Of a DNA stretch of 19,186 nucleotides, positions 1 through 8,198 are shown piece after piece. Each line of letters opens with the position of its first letter. Positions within the stretch are counted from its first letter, which is position 1. Made by a program: the position numbers and the translations under genes. The notes below the pieces were generated by a model. The model ran no database searches. It saw nothing but the letters and a program-made list of their open reading frames with translations, and had not been told where the DNA came from. Source of the stretch: JAJKIV01 sp036274195 (GTDB lineage Bacteria > Gemmatimonadota > Gemmatimonadetes > Gemmatimonadales > Gemmatimonadaceae); the NCBI GenBank assembly GCA_036274195.1, contig DASUGD010000269.1, forward strand, positions 1 through 19,186, written 5' to 3'.

Positions 1-23
1 GGGGCGTTGGAACGATGCGTTAG

Positions 24-35
24 GACTCTGACCCC
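24..35 (+). repeat. Third partial copy of the RAYT-element terminal sequence
   Basis: The 12 bases GACTCTGACCCC are identical to the core of the right terminal repeat of the transposase element at 3489-3512. They are in the same orientation and lie 22 bp downstream of the ADOP permease stop codon. The preceding bases differ from the complete repeats. A further similarity is that GCGTTGGAA-GAT-CG at 4-19 recurs with two mismatches at about 2679-2694, inside the element. It may be the right end of a second element lying off the left edge of the window, or a solo remnant. Confidence 0.5.
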
Positions 36-57
36 TTCTAGCGCCCTTTCGCGCAGT

Positions 58-2532
58 TCAGCTCGATCGCAACGCGACCATCGGATCGACGTTCGCCGCT
101 CGGCGCGCGGGGACCGCGTTCGCCAGCAGCGCAACCACCGCCAGGACGCCGAACGCGATCGCGAAGCTCACCACGTCGAACGGACCCACGAACAGCACGC
201 TCGACAGCACCCGAGCCGCGGCGGCCGCCAGCGCCACCCCGATGACCCCGCCGATCATCACCAACACCATCCCTTCGCCGAGTACCATCCCGAGCAGCTG
301 TCCGGGTCTGGCACCGAGGGCCTTGCGGATGCCGATCTCGCGGACGCGCCGGCTGACCGAGTACCCAATGACGCCGTAGAGCCCAACGGCCGCCACCACC
401 AGGGCGAGCGCACCGAACGCACCGATCAGCCACGCCCCGGCCCGCACGGGAAAGAGCCTAACGTCTGCGAGGTCACGCTCCGTTCCCTTGTCGAGAAAGA
501 CCAGCTCCGGGTTCAGCCCGCGCAGCTCGCGCTGGAGGACGGGCACCATGGCGCTCGCGTTGGCCGACGTTCTCACGATGTAGTTGCCGAACGTCTCCTG
601 ACGGCTGAGCGGGAGGTGGATGTATGACTTCGGGGCCTCACCCGGCGTGTTCACCTTGTAGTCGGCCGCCACGCCAACCACCTGGTACGGGTCGCCGTCT
701 TCGCGGAGCCGGATCTCGCGGCCCAGGGCATTCTCCGGCTGACCCGGCCAGAAGCGTTGCGCCATCGCGTTCGAGATGACGAGCACTCGGCGACGCTCAT
801 CGCGGTCGGCCGGCTGAATATTTCGGCCGGCGAGCAGCTTCACGCCGAGCGCGTCGAAGTACCGCTCGTCCACGTACGTCCCGTCCATCTGGATCGGGCG
901 GTTGTCGGGCGTCTCGTGGCCGGTGATGAACAACGAGAACCCGTTGTCGTTGAGTGACAGCGGCAGACGGCTCGTGACCGCCACCGCCTCCACCTGTGGC
1001 AACGACTGAAGACGCCGCACGCCTTCCTCCAGGAACTGACCGCCACGGACGCCATCGTAGCCGTTCATCTCGAGGGCGAGGGAGAGGTACGCGGTGCGGT
1101 CGCCATCGTAGCCGAGCGGGACGCGACCCGCCGCGGCGAGGCTGCGCACGAGGAGCGCGCCGCCGACGACGAGGACGAGCGACACCGCGATCTGAACGAC
1201 GACCAGCGTGTCGCGCAGCTCGAACCGCTTTCGCCTGGACGCCGCACTCGCGTCCTTGAGCGCCGGCACGAGATCTGGTCGCGACGACCGCAGGGCAGGG
1301 ATCAGCCCGAACACGACGCCGGTACTGACGGCGACGAGCATCGTGAAGACGAGCACGCGCCAGTCGGGGCTCACCGCGAGGCCGAGGTCGATCGGGAGGG
1401 GCGGCTGCACGCGCGCGAGGACGCGCGAGAGCCCGGCCGCAAGCGGCAGCGCGATCGCACCGCCCAGGAGGGCGAGCAGCACGCTTTCCGTCAACAGCTG
1501 CCGGACGATCCTCGACCGCTCGGCGCCTAACGCGGCGCGGACGGCGATCTCGCGGCGGCGTCCCGCCGCGCGTGCGAGCATGAGGTTCGCGAGATTGGCG
1601 CACGCAACCAGGAGCACGAGGCCGACGGCGGCAACCATCAGCATGCCGGCGGGGGCAATCTTGGAGTCGACGTCCGGGTTGATGCGCACGTCGCTCGAGG
1701 GCACGACGCTGATCCGTTCCTTCTGCATGGTCTCCGGGAACTCCTCGCCAAGCCGCCGCACGAGCCCGTCGAACTCGGCGCGAACCTGGGCGTCGGTCAC
1801 GCCCGGCTTCATGCGACCCTTGAGCCGCATCCAGTGCTGGCCGCGGCGCTCGAAGCGGGTGTTGCCGGTGGATTTGCCGGACACGCGTTGGTTCCCGATC
1901 GGCTCGACCTTCTCCGCCATGGTGAGCGGGATCCACATCTGCGTCGTGACGGCGGGGATCATGCCGATGAAATCCGGCGGCGCGACCCCCAGCACCGTGT
2001 AGACGATGCCGTTCATCTTGAAGGTCTTGCCGACCACGTCCGGCGCGCTGGCGAACTTCGTCTTCCAGAAGCGGTCACTCAGGACCGCATAGGCCGAGGC
2101 GTCGAAGGCCGAGGCCTCCTGTGGCGTGAACGTGCGCCCGAGCGCCAGGCGAACACCTAACGACTTGAAGTAATTGTCGGACACGAGCTCGCCGACCACG
2201 ATGTCGGAGCTCCCCTCGATCGAAAGGTGCGCGAAGAAGTTGGAGTACCCGATCAGGTCCGTGAGCGTCGTCGTCTCGCTTCGGTACGTGAGGTAGTTCG
2301 GGTACGAGCTCGTCTCGTGGGTGTTCGAAGTCGATTGGTGGCCGTAAATGTCCACCAGCTCGTTAGGTCGGGCGACGGGCAGCGGGCGGTACAGAATGGC
2401 GTTGACGACGCTGAAGATCGAGCTGTTGACGCCGATGCCGAGGGCAAGCGTGAGCAGCGCGACCAGCGTGAAGCCGGGAGCCTTCCGGAGGCCCCGCACG
2501 GCGTAGCGGATGTCCTGCGTCAGGGTTTCCAT
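58..2532 (-). CDS. ADOP-family duplicated MacB/FtsX-like ABC permease
   Basis: This is an 824-residue inner-membrane permease of the ADOP type, in which two MacB_PCD plus FtsX units are fused in one chain. The first membrane helix is at about 21-43, followed by a large periplasmic domain (about 50-290). Then come the FtsX block (helix near 296-318, followed by ARAAGRRREIAVRAALGA), a second periplasmic domain, and a last FtsX block with SRRVREIGIRKALGARPGQL and an ending typical of the family (PARRAANVDPMVALRSS). No ATPase gene is adjacent, which is usual for these orphan permeases, so the transported substrate is unknown. I chose the ATG at 2532 (METLTQDIRYAVRGL) because AGGA lies 7-10 bases upstream and family members begin this way. 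The frame stays open back to 2634, but only through the terminal repeat of the neighbouring mobile element, giving MKFDSDPN-type spurious residues. Confidence 0.9.
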   Translation of the reverse strand: METLTQDIRYAVRGLRKAPGFTLVALLTLALGIGVNSSIFSVVNAILYRPLPVARPNELVDIYGHQSTSNTHETSSYPNYLTYRSETTTLTDLIGYSNFFAHLSIEGSSDIVVGELVSDNYFKSLGVRLALGRTFTPQEASAFDASAYAVLSDRFWKTKFASAPDVVGKTFKMNGIVYTVLGVAPPDFIGMIPAVTTQMWIPLTMAEKVEPIGNQRVSGKSTGNTRFERRGQHWMRLKGRMKPGVTDAQVRAEFDGLVRRLGEEFPETMQKERISVVPSSDVRINPDVDSKIAPAGMLMVAAVGLVLLVACANLANLMLARAAGRRREIAVRAALGAERSRIVRQLLTESVLLALLGGAIALPLAAGLSRVLARVQPPLPIDLGLAVSPDWRVLVFTMLVAVSTGVVFGLIPALRSSRPDLVPALKDASAASRRKRFELRDTLVVVQIAVSLVLVVGGALLVRSLAAAGRVPLGYDGDRTAYLSLALEMNGYDGVRGGQFLEEGVRRLQSLPQVEAVAVTSRLPLSLNDNGFSLFITGHETPDNRPIQMDGTYVDERYFDALGVKLLAGRNIQPADRDERRRVLVISNAMAQRFWPGQPENALGREIRLREDGDPYQVVGVAADYKVNTPGEAPKSYIHLPLSRQETFGNYIVRTSANASAMVPVLQRELRGLNPELVFLDKGTERDLADVRLFPVRAGAWLIGAFGALALVVAAVGLYGVIGYSVSRRVREIGIRKALGARPGQLLGMVLGEGMVLVMIGGVIGVALAAAAARVLSSVLFVGPFDVVSFAIAFGVLAVVALLANAVPARRAANVDPMVALRSS

Positions 2533-2586
2533 TCCGCTTCCTACGGAACCGTGGCGAACTGGTTTCCGATCCTGCGCCGGCCAGCC

Positions 2587-2610
2587 ATTGGGGTCAGAGT
2601 CAAATTTCAT
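2587..2610 (-). repeat. Left terminal inverted repeat of the RAYT element
   Basis: This 24-bp arm reads on the minus strand ATGAAATTTGACTCTG followed by ACCCCAAT. It matches the arm at 3489-3512 at 23 of 24 bases, the one change being T to C at the ninth base. Confidence 0.85.
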
Positions 2611-2636
2611 CGTTTCCACGCACTGACCCATCAATC

Positions 2637-2656
2637 CGACGCACTATCGTGCGTCG
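2637..2656. repeat. Subterminal hairpin inside the RAYT element
   Basis: A perfect 8-bp stem (CGACGCAC / GTGCGTCG) closes a TATC loop, 26 bp inside the left terminal repeat and upstream of the transposase gene. REP-type palindromes are the DNA substrates of RAYT transposases, so this is a candidate recognition hairpin. That role is inferred from position only. Confidence 0.5.
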
Positions 2657-2791
2657 TCAGCAGTCGTCGGCCGTGGCCGCGTTGGAATGATTCGGCGCGC
2701 GGTTTCGCCATACCGGCGCTCCGGGCTCCGGCTGCTACGATGCCGGCTGTCTTCGCCGGGCGGACGGCTGCCCGAGCGACACCCCAGTCTC

Positions 2792-2795
2792 GAGG
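2792..2795 (+). promoter_or_regulatory. Ribosome binding site deciding the RAYT start
   Basis: GAGG lies five bases before the ATG at 2801 and selects it over the longer in-frame ATG at 2687. Confidence 0.6.
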
Positions 2796-2800
2796 TAACC

Positions 2801-3505
2801 ATGGCTCGTCTCCCCCGGTACGCCGCGCCCGGCGGCGCTCAGCATGTCATCCAGCGGGGCAACAACCGCTCGGCAATGTTCGCCGCGCCCGCGGACTACC
2901 GATTCCTGCATCGTTGCCTCCGCGAGGCATGCGACGAGCATGGCTGCCGTGTCCATGCCTACGTCTTCATGACGAACCACTTCCATCTGCTGATGACCGC
3001 GACGACCGCCGACGGGGTGAGTCGCGTCATGCAGACCGTGGGGCGACGGTACGTGAGGTACTTCAACGACCTGTACCAGCGAACGGGTACACTCTGGGAC
3101 GGCAGGTTCAGAGCGACCCTGGTGCAGACGGATCGATATCTGCTCGCGTGCCATCGGTACATCGAGCTCAATCCCGTGCGGGCTGGGCTCGTGACGGCTC
3201 CCGCCGACCATCCGTGGTCGAGCTACGGGGCAAGTGCCTTCGGGGCGTACGATTCACTCGTCAGGTCACACGAGGCTTACCTGGCGCTCGACGCCGACCC
3301 GCGTCGCCGGCAGTCGGCGTACCGAGCGCTCGTGGACGACGGTCTGTCCGACTCGATGCTCGACGACATCCGCAGCGCGACGAACGGCGGATGGGTGCTC
3401 GGTACCAAACGGTTTCGCGAGGAGATCGCGGCCCTGCTGGGGCGCCGGACGCAGGCGGGAAGACGAGGCCGAGGTCCGCGTAAAAAGGATGAAATTCGAC
3501 TCTGA
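2801..3505 (+). CDS. REP-associated tyrosine transposase (RAYT, IS200-like Y1 HUH family)
   Basis: This 234-residue protein is the usual size for a RAYT. It begins MARLPRYAAPGGAQHVIQRG, a characteristic N-terminus. The metal-binding HUH motif is HFH at residues 60-62 (in YVFMTNHFHLLM). The likely tyrosine nucleophile is in GRRYVRYFN at about 84-87, and the family signature YIELNPVRAG is at 120-129. The enzyme cuts and rejoins single-stranded DNA at hairpins. The start at 2801 is fixed by GAGG five bases upstream; the frame is open back to 2687 but that stretch has no family similarity. The stop TGA falls in the right terminal repeat. The frame is intact with all key residues present, so the protein may be active. 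Confidence 0.92.
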   Translation: MARLPRYAAPGGAQHVIQRGNNRSAMFAAPADYRFLHRCLREACDEHGCRVHAYVFMTNHFHLLMTATTADGVSRVMQTVGRRYVRYFNDLYQRTGTLWDGRFRATLVQTDRYLLACHRYIELNPVRAGLVTAPADHPWSSYGASAFGAYDSLVRSHEAYLALDADPRRRQSAYRALVDDGLSDSMLDDIRSATNGGWVLGTKRFREEIAALLGRRTQAGRRGRGPRKKDEIRL

Positions 3506-3512
3506 CCCCAAT
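3489..3512 (+). repeat. Right terminal inverted repeat of the RAYT element
   Basis: This 24-bp arm (ATGAAATTCGACTCTG then ACCCCAAT) overlaps the last five codons and the stop of the transposase gene. It matches the arm at 2587-2610 at 23 of 24 positions. Confidence 0.85.
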
Positions 3513-3553
3513 TCGGGGTAAGTTCTCGGCCTCACCAAAGCCATGGGGCTCCG

Positions 3554-6500
3554 ATGCGCCGAATTGCTTTCCCCGCGACGCTCTTCTCGCTGTCGGTAGT
3601 CGCCTCCCTGGCCGCTGCCCAGAACAAGCCACGCCAGGAGCTCAAGGAAGTCACCCCGGACAAGGTCGATACCGCGGTCTATCAGCGGCTCAGATACCGC
3701 TACATCGGCCCCGAGGGGAACCGCGTCACGTCGGTCACCGGCGTCGCGGGCGACCCGAACACGTACTACGCCGGTGCCGCCTCAGGGGGGCTCTGGAAAT
3801 CGACCGACGGCGGCATCCACTGGTCGCCGGTGTTCGACTCTCAGCCCGTGTCGTCGGTGGGCGCGCTGGCCGTTGCACCGAGCGATCCGAACGTCGTGTA
3901 CGCCGGTACCGGCGAGTCGTTCACGCGCAGCCACATCTCGGCCGGCTGGGGAATGTTTCGCTCGACCGACGCCGGCAAGACGTGGACGCGTGCGGGACTC
4001 GAGAACACGGGCCGTATCTCGCGGATCGTCGTGCACCCCACGAACCCGGACCTGGTGTACGCGGCATCGTTAGGCTTCGCCTACGGCCCGCAGCCCGAGC
4101 GCGGGATCTACCGGTCCGGCGACGGCGGCAAGAACTGGGAGCGCGTGCTGTTCGTGAACGACTCGACCGGTGCGTCGGACATCGTGATGGACCCGACGAA
4201 CCCGCGCATCCTCTACGCCGGGTTCTGGCAGGTCGAGATCAAGACCTGGGGACGCACGAGCGGCGGGGCCGGGAGTGGCATCTGGAAGTCCACTGATGGC
4301 GGGACGACCTGGAAGAAGCTCACCGGCTCCGGGATGCCATCCAGGACCGTCGGCAAGATCGGACTCGGCATCAGTCGCGCGATGCCTAACAGGATCTACG
4401 CGGAGATCGAGACGGGCGACGGCGTGCCGACACCGGACGGGAAGCCGACCGACGGCGGCCGCCTGTTCCGCTCCGACGACGGTGGCGAGACGTGGCTGCT
4501 CGTGAGCCACGACCGCCAGATGGCCGGCCGCACGCACTACTACAATAGAATGGCCGTGTCCCCGGACAACCCTAACGAGGCGTACTTCCTCGCGTCGAAC
4601 TGGACCAAGACGCTCGACGGCGGGACGACGATCATCGATCCGCCGTTCACCGAGTATCCGGGCGGAGATCACCACGACATCTGGATCGACCCGACGAACG
4701 GCAACCGCATGATCGTGAGTCACGACGGTGGCGTGTCGATCTCGATCAACCGCGGCAAGTCGTGGATCGTGACGCAACTGCCGCTCGCCCAGATGTACCA
4801 CGCGAGCGTCGACAACCGTGTGCCGTACAACGTCTACGGCAACCGCCAGGATGGCCCCTCGGCCATGGTGCCGAGCAATCCGCGTGCGGGCGACTTCTTC
4901 GGGGCGGGTTTCGATTTTCCGACCATCAGCCGAGGCCACGCGGAGACCGTGGGCGGTGGCGAGAGTGGGTGGGCGATCCCCGATACCGTGGACGGCAATC
5001 TCGTGTGGTCGAGCGGGTCCGGCTCGGGATCCATGGGCGGGATCATCACCCGATACGACCGGCGGACGAAGCTCGTGCAGAACGTGGAGATCTGGCCGCT
5101 GGCGACGATCGGGTGGGCGGCGGAGAGCCTCAAATACCGCTTCGTGTGGACGGCGCCGCTCACGCTCAGCGCGCACGACCACAACGTGCTGTACGTGGGA
5201 AGCCAGCATGTTCACATGACGAACGATGGCGGCAACCACTGGAAGGAGATCTCGCCGGACCTGACGAGGAACGACAAGTCGCGGCAGAAGATTTCAGGCG
5301 GTCTCACGCCAGACAACATCGGCGTCGAGTACGCCGGCGTGGTATTCGCGATCGGCGAGTCGCCGATGGACGCGAAGGTGCTGTGGGCGGGGACGAACGA
5401 CGGGCTCGTACATGTCACCCGGGACGGCGGCGCGAGCTGGACGGACGTCACGAAGAACATTCCCGGCCTGCTCGATTGGGGGACGATCTCGAACATCGAG
5501 CCGTCGCGGTACGACGTGGGCACGGCGTACCTGACGGTCGATGGTCACCAGGTGAACAACCGCGACCCGTGGGTCTACAAGACGACGGATTTCGGGAAGA
5601 CGTGGAAGCTGATAACGACGGGTCTCGCGAAGACGCCGCTCTCGTACGCGCACGTAGTGCGCGAGGACCCCGTCAGGCGTGGGCTCCTGTACCTCGGCAC
5701 CGAGGGTGGGCTCTACGTCTCGTTCAATGACGGCGGGAGCTGGCAGCCTCTCCAGAACAACCTGCCGCATGCGCCGGTGTACTGGATCGTGGTGCAGCCA
5801 CATTACAGCGATCTCGTGGTGGCGACGTATGGCCGCGGCTTCTGGATTCTGGACGACATCACGCCACTTCGCACGTTAGGCGCGAGCGTGACGGCGAAGG
5901 ACGTGCACCTCTTCCCGCCGCGGCTGGCGTACCGGCTGCAGAATACGGAGCAGCCTTTCTCCGTCTCGTACGATGCGAGCGCGGGCTACGCGCCGCCGTA
6001 CGGCGCGGCGATCAACTTCTACCTGAAGAAGGGAAGCGACAGCACGGTGCGTGACAGTGCGGGGAAGACGATCGTGTCGAAGGACAGCGTGAGCATCACG
6101 ATCTCCGACGCGAGTGGTGCGGTCGTGCGCACGCTCAAGGCGCCGAAGAACGCCGGCATCAACCGTGTGTGGTGGAACCTTCGTGGGGACCTGACGAAGC
6201 AGGCGAAGATCCGGACGAGTCCCGAGTACGCGCCGTGGTTCGCGGTCTCGCTCGACGGTCGTGACGCGCCGACGGTCGGGCGGCTCGGGGTGCTGGTCGC
6301 GCCGGGCACCTACACGGTGAAGATCGTGGGCACGAGCGAGTCGCAGCCTCTGGTCGTGAAGAAGGACCCGAACACCGCCGGCACGGACGCGACGCTGGCC
6401 GAAAACATTGCGGCGGTGAGAAACGTTGCGGCGGATCTCGACAGTGCGGTGACGATGATCAACGCGCTCGAGAACGTGCGGGGGCAGCTCGCCGCGCTCA

Positions 6501-6850
6501 AGTCGACCATGGGCGGCGACTCGACGCGGAAGGACGTGGTCACGGCAGCGGACTCGCTCGATCTCAAGCTTCGGGTGGTGGAACGGAAGCTGTTCCAGAC
6601 GCGGGCGACGGGGCGGGGGCAGGATGAACTGCGCTGGCCCCAGCGGGTCAGCGAGCAGCTGCAGTATCTCGCGGGGGAGATCGAGTCGAGCGACTTCGCG
6701 CCGACGGAGAGCCAGAAGCAGGTGGCTGAGCTGCTCCGCACTCAGGTCAGGGCGGTGAAGACCGAGTTCGACCGGGTGATGGCGGGCGATGTGGCGGCGT
6801 TCAATGCCATGCTGCAGCAGCGGAAGGTGCCTAACGTGATCTCGAACTGA
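3554..6850 (+). CDS. Exported BNR/Asp-box beta-propeller protein (sortilin/VPS10-like, annotated glycosyl hydrolase)
   Basis: This 1098-residue protein has a clear signal peptide (MRRIAFPATLFSLSVVASLAAAQ, cut near residue 22). The body is a long run of Asp-box repeats of the S-x-D-x-G-x-x-W type: KSTDGGIHW near 82-90, RSTDAGKTW near 136-144, RSGDGGKNW near 187-195, KSTDGGTTW near 245-253, RSDDGGETW near 306-314, and further copies TNDGGNHW, TRDGGASW, TTDFGKTW and FNDGGSW. The last blade ends with the family signature YGRGFWILDD. A C-terminal region of about 300 residues follows, with a beta-rich part and then helical, probably coiled-coil, sequence. Proteins of this architecture are labelled glycosyl hydrolase or sortilin-like, but no catalytic activity is demonstrated by the sequence. 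GGGG lies 5-8 bases before the ATG. The RAYT element ends 41 bp upstream, so its native promoter may have been displaced or replaced. Confidence 0.9.
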   Translation: MRRIAFPATLFSLSVVASLAAAQNKPRQELKEVTPDKVDTAVYQRLRYRYIGPEGNRVTSVTGVAGDPNTYYAGAASGGLWKSTDGGIHWSPVFDSQPVSSVGALAVAPSDPNVVYAGTGESFTRSHISAGWGMFRSTDAGKTWTRAGLENTGRISRIVVHPTNPDLVYAASLGFAYGPQPERGIYRSGDGGKNWERVLFVNDSTGASDIVMDPTNPRILYAGFWQVEIKTWGRTSGGAGSGIWKSTDGGTTWKKLTGSGMPSRTVGKIGLGISRAMPNRIYAEIETGDGVPTPDGKPTDGGRLFRSDDGGETWLLVSHDRQMAGRTHYYNRMAVSPDNPNEAYFLASNWTKTLDGGTTIIDPPFTEYPGGDHHDIWIDPTNGNRMIVSHDGGVSISINRGKSWIVTQLPLAQMYHASVDNRVPYNVYGNRQDGPSAMVPSNPRAGDFFGAGFDFPTISRGHAETVGGGESGWAIPDTVDGNLVWSSGSGSGSMGGIITRYDRRTKLVQNVEIWPLATIGWAAESLKYRFVWTAPLTLSAHDHNVLYVGSQHVHMTNDGGNHWKEISPDLTRNDKSRQKISGGLTPDNIGVEYAGVVFAIGESPMDAKVLWAGTNDGLVHVTRDGGASWTDVTKNIPGLLDWGTISNIEPSRYDVGTAYLTVDGHQVNNRDPWVYKTTDFGKTWKLITTGLAKTPLSYAHVVREDPVRRGLLYLGTEGGLYVSFNDGGSWQPLQNNLPHAPVYWIVVQPHYSDLVVATYGRGFWILDDITPLRTLGASVTAKDVHLFPPRLAYRLQNTEQPFSVSYDASAGYAPPYGAAINFYLKKGSDSTVRDSAGKTIVSKDSVSITISDASGAVVRTLKAPKNAGINRVWWNLRGDLTKQAKIRTSPEYAPWFAVSLDGRDAPTVGRLGVLVAPGTYTVKIVGTSESQPLVVKKDPNTAGTDATLAENIAAVRNVAADLDSAVTMINALENVRGQLAALKSTMGGDSTRKDVVTAADSLDLKLRVVERKLFQTRATGRGQDELRWPQRVSEQLQYLAGEIESSDFAPTESQKQVAELLRTQVRAVKTEFDRVMAGDVAAFNAMLQQRKVPNVISN

Positions 6851-6888
6851 CCTCGTGTGAAGCGAACACCAACCTCGGTCTCACGACC

Positions 6889-7140
6889 ATGCGCAAGCGA
6901 TCGAAAGCCAGGCACGTCGAACGGAAACACGCGGTCTATGTGAACCTCAACGTCCCGGAGCTCACGAAGGCGGGAAGTGGCCTCGAGCTGTACATCTATT
7001 CGCGCGGCGAGAAGCTTGGCGAGGTGGACATCGGGCGAGGAGGCTTCTACTGGAAGGGCGGGGGACGTCACCGTCGCAAGCGCATCTCGTGGACTGATTT
7101 CGCGGCGAAGATGGACGAGCTGGCCTACGGAGGGGACTGA
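6889..7140 (+). CDS. Small conserved-looking hypothetical protein
   Basis: This 83-residue basic protein starts 38 bp after the BNR gene. The core LELYIYSRGEKLGEVDIGRG, then GFYWKGGGRHRRKRISW, then a C-terminal FAAKMDELAYGG, has the look of small uncharacterised bacterial proteins I have seen before, but I cannot name a family. No membrane segment or signal peptide is visible. The pattern of a short beta strand pair followed by a basic loop and an amphipathic helix suggests a small nucleic-acid or partner-binding domain; this is speculation. No good Shine-Dalgarno sequence is seen before the ATG. Its sequence is not low-complexity and the frame has normal composition, so I judge it real. Confidence 0.7.
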   Translation: MRKRSKARHVERKHAVYVNLNVPELTKAGSGLELYIYSRGEKLGEVDIGRGGFYWKGGGRHRRKRISWTDFAAKMDELAYGGD

Positions 7141-7190
7141 TCGTTACGTGAAGGGCGGGCTCCAGCGGGTCGTCAACATATCTTTCGCGG

Positions 7191-8120
7191 ATGACCGCCC
7201 GCCCGCTTCTCCCCCTCCTCATCGTGTCGGCCGCTACTGCCGCCTGGTGCAGCGACAACCGCGCCACACTGGGCGGCAGCCGGACCACCGAGAATGCCTG
7301 CGGTGACGCCGTCGTTTCGGACGCGCCCACCGCACCACGACAAGGTGCGCTGTTCCGCGTCCGGGTCTCCGGAGTGTCGAAGGGCACCACGCTCTCGGGC
7401 ACCGTCGCCGGCGAAGCGCTTCATTTCTCGCCAGGGGAAGATACGACATCGGTACAATCGTTCGCCGCGGTGCCGATCGACGCGGCCGATTCGTTAGGTA
7501 TCCAGGTGGTATGCACCGACGGTGAACGGACGGACACTCTGCATGCTCGGGTAGCGACGACCCACGGTGAATACCCCCTCGAGCGCCTGACCGTCGCGCC
7601 GACCTTCGGACGACCCCCGGATTCCGCGCTGGCCGCCCGCATGCGGCGCGAGGCAGACCGAGCGGCGGCGGTGGCCGTCGGGTCGCACGAGACACCGCGT
7701 CTCTGGACGAAGCCGTTCATCCACCCACGCGACTCCCGCATAACGAGCGGCTTCGGGCGCGGGCGCGAGTTCAACGGCACCGTCACGTCGCGCCACATGG
7801 GCACCGACTTCGCCGGCGCCACGGGCGCGCCGGTGCGCGCCGCCAACCGCGGCGTCGTCCGCATCGTCGGCCGGTTCTACCTTGGTGGGAACGTCATCTA
7901 CATCGATCACGGGGCTGGCCTGACGAGCGCCTACCTGCATCTCTCCCGCCAGCTCGTTGCCGAGGGGGACACGGTCCAGCGGGGTGAAGTGATCGGCAAG
8001 GTCGGAGCGACAGGCCGTGTCACGGGCCCGCACCTGCACCTCATCGTGCGCTATGGCCGAATTACTGTCGATCCGGTATCTCTGTTCGCCATTGCGGGTG
8101 ATTCAGCGTCACGCCAATGA
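7191..8120 (+). CDS. Exported M23 (LytM-type) zinc metallopeptidase
   Basis: This 309-residue protein has an N-terminal export signal (about 1-20, LPLLIVSAATAAWC). A lipobox is possible at Cys20, but Trp at -1 is unusual, so plain secretion is as likely. Residues about 50-125 form a beta-rich domain of unknown type. The C-terminal M23 domain (about 183-298) has the full metal and catalytic set: HMGTD (His202, Asp206), YLHLS (His250), and GPHLHL (His281, His283). Such enzymes cut peptidoglycan cross-links in the cell envelope. The domain is complete and all ligands are present, so it should be an active endopeptidase rather than an EnvC-like inactive one. The start has only a weak ribosome binding site. 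Confidence 0.88.
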   Translation: MTARPLLPLLIVSAATAAWCSDNRATLGGSRTTENACGDAVVSDAPTAPRQGALFRVRVSGVSKGTTLSGTVAGEALHFSPGEDTTSVQSFAAVPIDAADSLGIQVVCTDGERTDTLHARVATTHGEYPLERLTVAPTFGRPPDSALAARMRREADRAAAVAVGSHETPRLWTKPFIHPRDSRITSGFGRGREFNGTVTSRHMGTDFAGATGAPVRAANRGVVRIVGRFYLGGNVIYIDHGAGLTSAYLHLSRQLVAEGDTVQRGEVIGKVGATGRVTGPHLHLIVRYGRITVDPVSLFAIAGDSASRQ

Positions 8121-8198
8121 CCGAGCCCGCCATGCTGTGGCCCACGGGATGTCAGGTGAGCACGAGCTACGTCATACGCTCTTGAGCACGCCGCGGAT

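Larger units (their letters stand above)
2587..3512. mobile_element. Compact RAYT transposable element with 24-bp terminal inverted repeats
   Basis: A 926-bp segment is bounded by inverted repeats at 2587-2610 and 3489-3512 that match at 23 of 24 positions (outer half ATTGGGGTCAGAGTC). The only gene inside is a REP-associated tyrosine transposase, whose stop codon lies within the right repeat. A perfect 8-bp stem with a 4-nt loop (2637-2656, CGACGCAC-TATC-GTGCGTCG) sits inside the left end, as expected for substrates of HUH single-strand transposases. No target-site duplication is visible, which fits this transposase class. The element lies in the shared upstream region of two divergent genes, 54 bp from the ADOP start and 41 bp from the BNR start. 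Confidence 0.8.

Noticed and set aside
7..627. Plus-strand open frame of 206 codons at the left edge
   Set aside because: It is antisense to the ADOP gene, with biased composition and no motif.
797..1936. Minus-strand open frame of 379 codons inside the ADOP gene
   Set aside because: It is a different frame of the ADOP permease, Arg/Pro-rich.
2533..2634. N-terminal extension of the ADOP gene (starting MMGQCVETMKFDSDPN)
   Set aside because: It is read through the RAYT terminal repeat; family members start at METLTQ, which has its own ribosome site.
4070..5239. Long minus-strand open frame (389 codons) within the BNR gene
   Set aside because: It is antisense to a strongly supported gene, rich in Arg, His, Val and Pro with no domain; an effect of GC-rich third positions.
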